DNA of 64,000 nt from Patellaria atrata CBS 101060 (lineage: Eukaryota; Ascomycota; Dothideomycetes; Patellariales; Patellariaceae). Under the pieces are notes generated by a model. That model searched no databases. It was not told the origin of the DNA and saw only the letters and a program-made list of their open reading frames with translations. A program made the translations under genes and the position numbers. Location of the stretch: the NCBI GenBank assembly GCA_010093705.1, contig MU006107.1, positions 294,031-358,030 on the forward strand, read 5' to 3'. Shown here piece after piece: positions 12,601-22,866 of the stretch (positions are counted from its first letter, which is position 1; each line of letters begins with the position of its first letter).

Positions 12601-13942
12601 GGTCGTCCGTGCCCTTTCCTACACAAATTTCGAGCGCGGCTTGGAAACCATCGAACAGCTTGAGCTTGATCCCAACTTATTGGTCATGGGAGATCCAGTG
12701 CGGCTGCACCAAATCCTGATGAACTTGCTTTCGAATAGCTATAAGTTCACTCCCAAGGGAACTGTGACCGTAAAAGCCATAGTCGATAAGGAGACTCCGG
12801 TGGAGATATTCGTCACCTGTAGTGTTTCAGACACAGGCATTGGCATAACAGGAGAGCAACAAAAGAAGCTGTTCCTACCATTCAGTCAAGTGCAAAATTC
12901 TAGCTCGCGAAGTTTCGGTGGCACCGGGCTGGGCTTGAGTATCTGCAAAGCCATCATTGAGAATGTAATGGGCGGTAGGATATGGCTCGAGAGCACGTTT
13001 GGCAAGGGCACAACGGTATCGTTCTCTCTAAGCTTTAAGAAAGCACCCAAATCTGGAGTGCAGTCTCCAGAGGAGAGGGGCCGAGATCCTGATCCGATGG
13101 CCAAATTCTCGTCCTCCGAAGATAATGAGCCTCTTGAATCACCTGCGCTAATCGATCTATCGCAAATACCACGCGATCAGCTCCGGGTCTGCATAGCAGA
13201 GGATAACGCAGTCAACGCGCGCATCGCTATCTCCTTCGTGCAAAAGCTTGGCTTCAAATGTGAGGCATACGGCGACGGACAGAAGTGTATCGAGGCGCTC
13301 GAGAAAGCGAGCCAGGAAGGAAATCCTTTCCACTTGGCGAGTTCAAGTCTCTAAACTGAACATCCAATTACTAATACTATCTTACAGGTCCTCATGGACG
13401 TCCAAATGCCCGTCCTCGACGGTTACGACGCCACACGCGCCATCCGCAAGCACTCCGACCGTCTCGTCCGAGACGTCCTCGTCATCGCCATGACTGCGTC
13501 CGCGATCCAGGGCGATCGCGAAAAGTGCCTCGAGGCCGGCATGAACAACTATCTCGCGAAACCTGTGCGGGCACAGACGCTCAAGACGTTGCTCGAGAGC
13601 TATCTCAGGCATCCGACCAACAGCATCCCGAATCTGCAGCAGCATGCGAGACAGATCGCGAAGCAAGCTGTGAGTGAAGTTGCGGAGGCGAAGACGGTGA
13701 TGCCACCGTTGAACGGGGACACACCACCATTGCTAGAGTCAAGAGCGGCAAGTGATGAGGGTGATTTAAGTAGTGCAGGCTTGAACGGGAATGGGACGAA
13801 GACGCGCGATAGGGAAGGCAGTGCTGCCAGTATCGCCAGTGCATCCAGTACGAGTAGTAAGTACACCCTCCCGGTTGAGAGTACCGGCAATGGTACCGAT
13901 GTCGGTGGCGAAACGAGCGATACGGAGACAGTGAAAACGTAA
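6681..13942 (+). CDS. Group X-type hybrid histidine kinase (kinase-like, AAA/ATPase, GAF, HisKA, HATPase_c, REC)
   Basis: Three exons, 6681-6806, 6863-13336 and 13388-13942, give about 2384 residues. Domain order: Ser/Thr-kinase-like fold (about 130-390), P-loop ATPase with GLAGLGKSS (about 568) and Walker B ICLCIDDLQ, a long helical repeat region, GAF (about 1670-1820), HisKA with phospho-acceptor His 1883 in SHELRTPLNG, HATPase_c (N box NLLSNSYKFTP, then DTGIGI and GTGLGLS), and a receiver domain with acceptor Asp 2204 in LMDVQMP. This is the layout of fungal group X hybrid kinases (Chk1/Phk-like), which signal through Ypd1-type phosphotransfer proteins in oxidative stress, morphogenesis or virulence. 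The N-terminal kinase-like domain has HGE in place of HRD and NFG in place of DFG, so it is probably catalytically dead. Intron 1 (6807-6862) is canonical; intron 2 is GC-AG. The start at 6681 has good ATG context, but an internal ATG at 6741 is possible. Confidence 0.92.
13337..13387 (+). other. GC-AG intron inside the receiver domain
   Basis: A 51-base phase-0 intron with donor GCGAGT, a good branch sequence (ATTACTAATAC) and acceptor TTACAG. Removing it restores the continuous receiver sequence NPFHL-VLMDVQMP. The nearby GT dinucleotides give out-of-frame products. The non-canonical donor is therefore the only in-frame solution I found. Confidence 0.8.
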
Positions 13943-14712
13943 AGAGCGCGGGTTAAGGTTTGTTTGCGAATGGTGCATGGCGTGCGTCTCTTCTTGCTAT
14001 GATATCATCTTTGGCATCAGCACGAGGGTTCCGAGGCGTTTTACATATATCGGGGGATATGCACGTCGGGACAGCGCAAGAAGATACCCATTCAGTAGAG
14101 AGATATAGATGGGATTGGTGTCCCATTTTTGAAGGGTATCGGCGTATTGAGTCCAGTTTGGAGATCTGCATTTTCTAGGCGGCATAGATTGATGTGACCA
14201 TAATTCCGATAGCGTGATTGGCATGAGTACATATATGAATCCAGTTCGGGCACAATTTTCGATTTCAGTTCCTTGTGTCTGCTAGTGGAGCTTGCTTCAC
14301 TTAGTATCGAAGAGTGTGAAGACAATGAGATTGAGTACGGAGGTAAGGGAGATAGAATCTCTCCCAAGTATGTTGTCTTCTGAGGGACCTTTCATATTAG
14401 GTGAATGGTGACCTATATTGCGTGATCAAGTGATGTTGTACGTCCTAGTCGGAGAGGAGTCTTTGCAAAACGGTTGCTACAGTCCACTACGAGTGGCTAT
14501 CAAGGCAAGAGAAGCAGTCAACAATCAGAGGAAGAAGTTTCAGAACACGACATCTGCATTCTGGGTCTAATCAAAAATTTGTAAAATGGTATCAGGAACT
14601 TCCGAAAACTCGCCATCCAGCGCCATTGCCGCATCGATTCGTTCCAAGCAATAAACATTAACCATGATGTTTCCCCTTCCAACTCATGTTCAGACCTAAC
14701 TAAAGATCAGAT
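13943..14712. other. Convergent intergenic region
   Basis: Lies between the stop of the kinase (plus) and the stop of the secreted protein (minus), so it holds two 3' ends. Short ORFs here have no recognisable content. No gene or repeat seen. Confidence 0.4.
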
Positions 14713-15469
14713 CTACAGAATAGCGCCAACGACAAGACCGGCGACACCGACGGCGGCCCCGAAGCCGACCTTGTTGACGACGGCGGCGTCGGTGCTGACC
14801 TGGATCGGTGCGTCGGTCGGGTCCGGGCCGCCGGCGAAGACGGTCGGCGTGAAGTCGCTCGGCATCGTAAAGCCCGGGATCGTGATGTCGGGGATGCTGA
14901 TGCTGGGGAAGGTGGGCATGCTGAAGCTCGGGAGGGTGATGCTGGGGAAGTCTTCCGGGTCGAAGGAAGTCGGGATCGGCGCGTCGATGGACGTGGTGTC
15001 TGCGTCCGGAGAGGGTGTCGCTGAGGGCTCAAGGGGCGCCGCGGTTTCGACTTCGAAGCCGGGCGGGAGGTTGACGTTGTTTTGGGCTGCGCAGCTATCC
15101 GGGTCGAGCCCCTGTGTGTGGTTAGTATGGAGTGGTAGGGTCAGGTGGTTAAGGGGAAGGACGTACGGTGGGACAGCACAGGTCCTGCACCAGGCAGAAG
15201 GAGTCGGCGGGACATCCCCATTCGTTCTCGCAGCACGTCTCGCCAAGGTCGGGGTTGATGCAGAGACGGTTTTGCAGTGCGCTCTCGGCACGGCACTCGA
15301 CGTAGCCTTCGCCGAAGGCGTCAACGCAGTTGGCGCCGGACTGGGTGGTCTCGTCTGGGTCGAAGGCCTGGCGTCTGAAGAATCGTTGGGGAAGTCTTTG
15401 GTTGCCGGCGAGGGCGAGTTGTGCGAGAACGGCGGAGGCCACGAAGGCTTTGACAGTGAAGGAATGCAT
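14713..15469 (-). CDS. Small cysteine-rich secreted protein, probably GPI-anchored
   Basis: Two exons, 15469-15167 and 15111-14713, with a 55-base GTACGT...CACACAG intron in phase 0; 233 residues. A signal peptide (MHSFTVKAFVASAVLAQLALA) is followed by RFFRR, a likely Kex2 cleavage site. A compact domain with ten cysteines, including two CC pairs and WGCP, comes next. A Ser/Thr/Pro-rich segment then carries recurring short PSF/PTF/IPxI strings, and a hydrophobic end (GFGAAVGVAGLVVGAIL) resembles a GPI-attachment signal. The protein probably sits in the wall or on the cell surface. I do not recognise a named family and infer no activity. The gene is markedly more GC-rich than its flanks. The start was chosen at 15469 because the signal peptide begins there; the longer open frame upstream does not look like coding sequence. 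Confidence 0.8.
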
Positions 15470-17417
15470 TTTGGACCTGTGTATGCTGTGGTCGGAGTTT
15501 AAAGAGTGAGGGGAACGAGAGACTGTATGGTTACAGAACGGTATATGAAGTAATACTCGCAAAAGAAGAGAAACTGGTCTGTAGCTTGATTCCTGAATAT
15601 AGAAGGAGGCTCTCACAATCAATCAAGTTAGGAACCCTTCCGCCTTTATATCTCTGTGAAATTGATGTTGACCGTCCAGGATTCCCCTTCCAACTGTCGC
15701 AGGCCCAGGCAACACAGCCCTTCAACGTGGGAGAACGTAGGAAAGGTTCCAAGAGCCTTCACCGACCACTTCATCTGAAGCTCTTGCTCACTGGTTCTTT
15801 GTTCTAGTCTCTGTTCGGGCGCCATCTAGGCACAGAAAGAAGCCCTCACGCAGGGGAAAGCATTTTTGACTAATCAGGGGGACGGGACGGGTCGTATTCT
15901 CGCTTTCAAACCGAAGTGCGGAGCGAATCCCAGGAGATGTCGTCGGGTCCTTGATAATCCGACCAGTGACAACACTCTTGTACTCTTCCCGGACTCTCTC
16001 CACGATCTGACGGGTTGGGTGCCTGGGGGCCAAAAGGAGGCGGTGCGATAGGCCGATAGCATCCGCTAGGCTGAGGCTGAGGTTGCAGGTTCGAGATATA
16101 AAGTCCTAGCGCCGTCGATTTAATGCGAGCTTAAGTTTATTTTTAATTTTTACAAGCAATGATCAACCTTTCATCCGCCAGAGGGGCCTTGGAGGAAAGG
16201 TATGCCGATATATGGGCGTTCTCTCTTGTCTTGGCGCCGTTTCAGCGGGGCGGCGAAGTTCACCACTTTTGTGGGAAGTTGCGGTATCGTTGATAACTTG
16301 TGCTCTCTTCGTGCGGCCAGTCAGATTCCAAGAATACCAGCAAGATATGGAACTCCACGCCTGTAAATATTGGCTTCAAGCCACATAATGTCGTCTGAAG
16401 ATGTTAGAGTTTCAGCAGGGCGGTGTCTGGAAGAGTCCAAATCCATGCTGATCTCGGAATTTTACACCAAAGTGATCATATGTAATATGAGTGATTCGAT
16501 ATTGACTCCAACCTATCCTAATAAAGATCACAGTCTCATACAACATTCTCTTGTCAGAAATCAATTTATCTGAAATTATACCTGTTGTCAGGGACAAAAG
16601 TATGGAGCGGATATTGAACAACGAATGATTTGTGTCAAAGCTTTTTCCGGTGAAGTTGGGTTCTTACCCCCTCGCTCGCATTGGGCATAGACATACTAAA
16701 TGTAGAGTGTCGGAGTGCGGCTGAGGTCTCATTGTACTGTTCTGAGTACAGGTCTGAGGTTGAATTTGCACTCTAAGGGCAGCATGGTAGCCACATTGTC
16801 CCACAAAGCGAACAAGTTCTATGACTAGTCTTGCTGTTCCAAAGAAACGAACAGCTCGCTTCAGAAGAAGGGCAAGAGTGGAAGGTAACATAGCATCTTG
16901 CAGAAAGTCTTTTCAGTTTTCCTTCAGCCCTCGTGGAACCCAAGAGTCCAAGCAATAGTAAGTAACTTGAATCTGTATTGAAAATATAGTGATAGTCATG
17001 TTTACGCATTCTTATCTCTCGCTTTCACTATCCGATAGAATTCTACTTCGTGAATAATACCGCTAAAGGAAAGGATGATCTTCCCGATCAGTAGATCTCT
17101 ACGAAATATAGAGCTCGGTATTTCTACCGTTAGATTTCTTTCCAGTCAGCAATGCCGAAAGTCCTTAGGATGGTTTTGTCCGCAGGAGAGGCTCAAAACT
17201 CTCAGGCTCTTAAAATCTCAGCTCCTTGGCGTGGTGTTGTGGTTTCCGGTGAAGGGTAGGGCGTCCTCAGCCTCGAAGTACTTGACAATGACTTTTCAAC
17301 TTTCTCCGAGAGTCATCCCGCTATGACGGTTGCTAACCAATTGTACCGGTTTACTCTTCGACAAAACCGGCCATAAACAGGGGACTGCGGAAAGGGGCAA
17401 AATCCTAGTAGTCAGTT
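15470..17417. other. Intergenic stretch of about 1.9 kb, no gene supported
   Basis: Contains the promoter of the secreted protein at its left and the 3' side of the acetyltransferase at its right. Several open frames of 60-80 codons occur on both strands, but they overlap one another and show no motif or plausible splicing. A pyrimidine/purine-biased patch is seen at 16120-16220. No RNA gene was recognised. Confidence 0.4.
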
Positions 17418-18200
17418 CTAGGAGGAATGTTCTCCTCCATCTTTTGCCTTCTCGTCTCTACCGCCTCCTTTGACTCTCCAAGCTCCTGTCCTATCTTCCA
17501 CGAGCCATTGACCGCTCAAAGCTGGAGGTTCCCAGAGAAATACTGCCGAGTTGATCCCATACTCCTTATCCCCATCCAGAGATACTACGGCGAACTTTTT
17601 GAAGCCAAACTTTGGGTAAAATCCCCTCCCGGCCTTGCTGCTAATCAGGCTTACTGGAAGACCCAAGCCAGTAGCTTCATCAAAACCCCACTGCAAGAGC
17701 GCTGTTCCAACGCCTTTTCCTTGATATCGCGGAGGAATTGCGAGTATTGAAAGGTGAATCCTACGCACTGCATCAATTTCTTTGGGCTTCATACCCTTGA
17801 ATCTCCTAATCCGGGCAAAATCAACCGCAGGAAGAGCGACATGCTCGTTATAGACTCCTTCCGCCTTAAGTAATGCATTCTCTATCTTCGATCCTATCGA
17901 CTGGTTGGTATCCCAACCTGTAGGTGGATTGCCTCCTCTGAATTGCCAGAAAGATACTCCCACCAATTTTCCGGCAGCATCGCACGCAAGCAAGAAACGA
18001 CTATTTTCGGCTACGAACCGCAAGCGATATTTATGGGTTTCAAATTTGACATGCTGCGCGTGGAACTCTTTACGATTAGGGTGAACAGCTGGACCGTAGA
18101 ATTCACTACCTGTGAAACTTGCTTCGCAAATATCAATGATATCAGCGAGATCGCGGCGCGTGGCTGGGCGTAGGGTCAAGTTCGAAAACGGTGCTGTCAT
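17418..18200 (-). CDS. GNAT-family N-acetyltransferase
   Basis: Intronless, 260 residues from the ATG at 18200 (context AACCATGAC). Upstream codons remain open but include unlikely sequence, so this internal ATG is preferred. The N-terminus LTLRPATRRDLADIIDICEASF is the usual first strand and helix of GNAT enzymes. The acetyl-CoA loop is YQGKGVGTALLQWGFDEA (motif A, Q/R-x-x-G-x-G/A), followed by a GLPVSLISS strand and GRGFYPKFGF, the typical C-terminal strand. The family moves an acetyl group from acetyl-CoA to an amine; the substrate cannot be told here. Proteins of this shape are common in fungi as uncharacterised cytosolic acetyltransferases. The tail after about residue 235 is charged and low in complexity. 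Confidence 0.85.
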   Translation of the reverse strand: MTAPFSNLTLRPATRRDLADIIDICEASFTGSEFYGPAVHPNRKEFHAQHVKFETHKYRLRFVAENSRFLLACDAAGKLVGVSFWQFRGGNPPTGWDTNQSIGSKIENALLKAEGVYNEHVALPAVDFARIRRFKGMKPKEIDAVRRIHLSILAIPPRYQGKGVGTALLQWGFDEATGLGLPVSLISSKAGRGFYPKFGFKKFAVVSLDGDKEYGINSAVFLWEPPALSGQWLVEDRTGAWRVKGGGRDEKAKDGGEHSS

Positions 18201-18722
18201 GGTTGTTTCTTTGCCGTAAGATAATATTAGGGAAGGTGTTGCGACAAAGGAAATGGAATATACGAAGTGGAAACGTGAGTCACAGTCCTGTTTGCTCAAT
18301 CGGTTTTAGAGCGGGCCTAGAATTTCTGGTTGCTTCATTAGCGTGTTCACTGCATGTAGTAGAACTACCTTCTATTATGAGTAAGGGATACACCCATCCA
18401 TACGCCATTGCTATCTATAATGGATGCTATTTTTCATTTGATCATTCAGGTTGGGAATGTCAAATAATCCATTAGTAATCCTTCCTTTACTATGCTACTC
18501 TTGTTTAATTATACACTCACATAAAGAAGGCTTTATCCTCGACGTTATGTAGTATGGATTCGTACTGTACTATACCAGGCCAGAGATAAGGTGTATCCCG
18601 CCATTTTATGTACAGAAACAGCACAGCAACAGTACAGCAACCGAGGAGACCCGGTAGTGAAGAAGCGAACACAACTCAAATGATAGTGCATCCTGAATTC
18701 TTTGATTCGACCTTGATTGCGA
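18201..18722. other. Intergenic, acetyltransferase upstream region
   Basis: About 520 bases between the acetyltransferase start and the 2H phosphoesterase stop, AT-rich. A short tandem of CAGCACAGCAACAGTACAGC type lies near 18615-18640. No gene seen. Confidence 0.35.
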
Positions 18723-19912
18723 TCAATCGTTAACCAAGATACGTTTCATGTTCCCTGATCGAGTACTTCCCGGAACCACTGCACTTGGCGAATGGTCTAT
18801 CTCTATTGCTTTTTGGATTTCAACTCTCATTCCCTTACTATCCTCCGCGAAAGCAGCCTCATCCCAGAATCCAGTCCCTTGCTGGATTGTCTCTCCACCT
18901 CCACCATACCATAGAGTACCTTTTCGGCATGTGAGGCCCCTTTCATTCCCAACGATCCATTGACCACCGATCTTAATTTCTGTAGTATCGGTTTTGGGCC
19001 AGTATTCGTCCTCAAGCCAATGATTGATCTCTTCAATCTTTTTAACAAGCGAGTGCATCTTTGAAGGGTCTGAAATACCGTCCTTTGACGTATCTTCCGC
19101 ATCGACAAACCGCCCTATGGTCAGATGTGCTGATGGTACAACATATCTGGAGTCAACAGTGACGCCTTTACTCTTACAGAGATCAAAGAGATCTTTCCTT
19201 AGATGGTGATATGTGTACAGGTCATCTTCAGTATCCCAGTATCCTGTTAGCGCTTCACCAGCAGCAGGTACAAAGCTCAGAGCGATGGCCGCTGCATCAT
19301 ACCCAATCATGGGTTTGATTAGTCGAGGTCGATTATTATACGTGTAATCGACAATTTCACGGATATGAGGTTTCATCACCTCGATCAGAGCTTCAATCTC
19401 TTCTGCGGTACGCGAATGGGTGATTTCAAGTGCCGTCATATGGAGGCAGTCTTGAGGCATTATCCACAGATCTTGATTATATCTTTAGCATTTCTTTTTA
19501 TCAGGAATGCATATGTGATACTGACTTGGTACAACATTCAGCAACTCGTTTTGGATATCTGAGATCAGTTTTCTGACCGCCTGAGTCGGCCGGGCCCAGA
19601 AGACCAAACAATGCCTCGGATCAATGAAGCCTGGTTCAATAGTCGGATCTATAAGTTTTTGGAGGATTGGATCAAGAGATACCCCTGCGAAACCGGGATC
19701 CAACAACTTTTCCCGTTGCTGGGCATTCCGGGTTGAACGATGCATGCTGTAGCGAGACTGGATTTGTGCCTATGGTCCGTAGTTGGTAATGAGCTGAAAT
19801 GGACGACAGGAAATCGTACTGGATCATTGTGTGACACTTCAATCAAAGCATCGTAAGGATTGTCATATTTGCCTGTTTCGACACCACTCAGGTCCACAAA
19901 TGGGTTCGCCAT
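18723..19912 (-). CDS. 2H phosphoesterase (RNA ligase / cyclic phosphodiesterase-like) protein
   Basis: Three exons, 19912-19820, 19769-19526 and 19471-18723, give 361 residues. The introns are 50 and 54 bases, with phases consistent across both junctions. Two H-x-T motifs define the 2H phosphoesterase fold: LHMTAL in the centre and AHLTIG about 110 residues later. Conserved surroundings include NAQQREKLLDP, FAGVSLDPILQKL and DPRHCLVFWARP. Members of the fold act on 2',3'-cyclic phosphates or related RNA ends, but this fungal subgroup is uncharacterised, so the substrate is unknown. No signal peptide or membrane segment is seen; cytosolic location is likely. The gene is divergent from the vacuolar protease across a 540-base region. 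Confidence 0.82.
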
Positions 19913-20452
19913 AGGGATGGGAGATGCTGGTTACAAGATCGAATTGGAGAATATTGCAGCTAAAGTTAGTTTAGAGTGTTCACTGGTCTTATATAGACTT
20001 CGAGGAAGACACTAGGACGGACTACGCAGTGAAATATGTAACGTTACTCTATGTATCATACAAGAAATCCATTCCTTAAGAAATACGGTGCAGCAACGGT
20101 CTTAATTACGGTAGGGAGAGATTAGTGAGGTAACTAACACAGTGCTAATAAAAGTTACAGAAACAGTTAGCTCATCATATATCTGACAGTCACGTGATAA
20201 ATCACGTGCTGTTGGAGCCATACTGCATACTTACTAGATCAAAGGCTGCGTCACCTGGACCGGCGTGGTTGGTTGGTCATTCAGGCACCCGCCACCCGTC
20301 ATCCAACCTTCCCAGCTTACAGCTCCGTTGACCTTAACCCATCACGAACAACAACTCTCGAACATCTATCAACAAAGCCTCTAGGACCATCACAATCCGA
20401 TCCACCTATCTCCCTTTAGAAGCTCTTACGCCGCTGGTACGGTCTTACAAAC
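19913..20452. promoter_or_regulatory. Divergent promoter between 2H phosphoesterase and vacuolar protease
   Basis: A 540-base region with transcription expected in both directions. It contains a double E-box palindrome at 20191-20208 and a CT/CA-rich stretch at 20270-20440 just ahead of the protease ATG, as is common in highly expressed fungal genes. Confidence 0.55.
20191..20208. promoter_or_regulatory. Double E-box palindrome CACGTGAT-AA-ATCACGTG
   Basis: Two CACGTG E-boxes are arranged as an inverted repeat with 8-base arms around an AA spacer. A TGATAA (GATA-factor type) site is embedded in it. Fungal bHLH regulators such as Pho4, Cbf1 and SREBP relatives bind CACGTG. The site lies 245 bases upstream of the vacuolar protease ATG and 279 bases upstream of the 2H phosphoesterase ATG. 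Binding is inferred, not shown. Confidence 0.6.
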
Positions 20453-21828
<1,376 letters not shown>

Positions 21829-22400
21829 ATAGCGAATGGATTTCTTAGTATGTTGACTATTAATATTCACTTGGGTGTTTCCTAAGGGTTTGTTTCAATT
21901 TGCGATCTCTGAGGCCCCTGGGTTGGAACAAGTTGCTTATTAGTGCACGAAGTATATCATTGTATCACTTTTTTCAGATCAACTGGTCGTTAGTTAGTAT
22001 CTAGGTACTTTGACTGTGTATATCAGAATAAATGATTTCGTCAGACTTGGCTTGTAGTTTCCCTCTCGTCTCCGTCTAATTGCAAGTGTCCAATTCAATG
22101 GCTGAAAAGGATACTTGGACACTACCCACGATATTATGCCTGAGTTTAGTGACTTACCGTAGTTGAGCCCATCTCTACCTACTCTCTACTCAAGACTTTT
22201 ATTCGTACTGTCGGTATTTTGACCGTGCACTGGCAGCACGACTCACCGTACAATGCGTAAACTAGAAAATATCCAATACCAATTAGCGAAATGCATTGCA
22301 GGCTGTACTAACGCGGGATATCGCGCGGAGTCCTCTCTACTCCTTCCTACTCGCGCAGCCCTAGAGAAGAGAAGCATTGAGTTGTCTGGAATAGCTCGGT

Positions 22401-22415
22401 TGTACTGTACTGTAC
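22401..22415. repeat. (TGTAC)3 microsatellite
   Basis: Three perfect copies of TGTAC, one of several such arrays in the window's intergenic DNA. Confidence 0.8.
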
Positions 22416-22513
22416 TAAAAGGATAAAAGACAGGGGGAAGGACGTCACGTTTTTAAGGCACCGCGGTATGCCATATACTGTAGAATGATCAAGGTACTCT
22501 GGAGTACGTGGAT

Positions 22514-22533
22514 TGTACTGTACTGTACTGTAC
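22514..22533. repeat. (TGTAC)4 microsatellite
   Basis: Four perfect TGTAC copies in a row. Confidence 0.85.
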
Positions 22534-22727
22534 GACGAGTGAACGAGGACTGGGTGAGGGAGAAATGTGATGGGGGGTTATTTACAGTTTTATTTTAGGA
22601 TTTAAGGAGGGTGTACTGGATATCTCTGGCACCGCTGTCGTAGACATGATTGGTTCCCATCAAGTGTAGTGTACGATGACTGTGGTGAGGGAGTGATTAT
22701 CCAACATTATCTTATTAGGAGGGTCTC

Positions 22728-22742
22728 TGTACTGTACTGTAC
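22728..22742. repeat. (TGTAC)3 microsatellite
   Basis: Three perfect TGTAC copies, 125 bases from the ABC transporter stop codon. Confidence 0.8.
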
Positions 22743-22866
22743 GTTATGCAAACTGTATACAAAGAGTGGGGTATAACGCGTAAGGAGCGGTGATAGAGGT
22801 TTATCCTGTCGAATTTACAAAAGAGACCAAGGTACGGATAGCGATGTGGGTTTCCCTTTGAACCCG

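Larger units (their letters stand above)
21829..22866. other. Convergent intergenic region with TGTAC microsatellites
   Basis: Between the stop of the vacuolar protease (plus) and the stop of the ABC transporter (minus). It holds two 3' ends and three short (TGTAC)n arrays. No gene is supported. Confidence 0.5.

Noticed and set aside
15788-16062. Overlapping minus-strand frames of 60-80 codons
   Set aside because: They overlap each other in different frames and show no motif; probably chance.
16080-16110. B-box-like GGTTCGAGAT
   Set aside because: Flanking stems do not pair, and no A box lies at the right distance.
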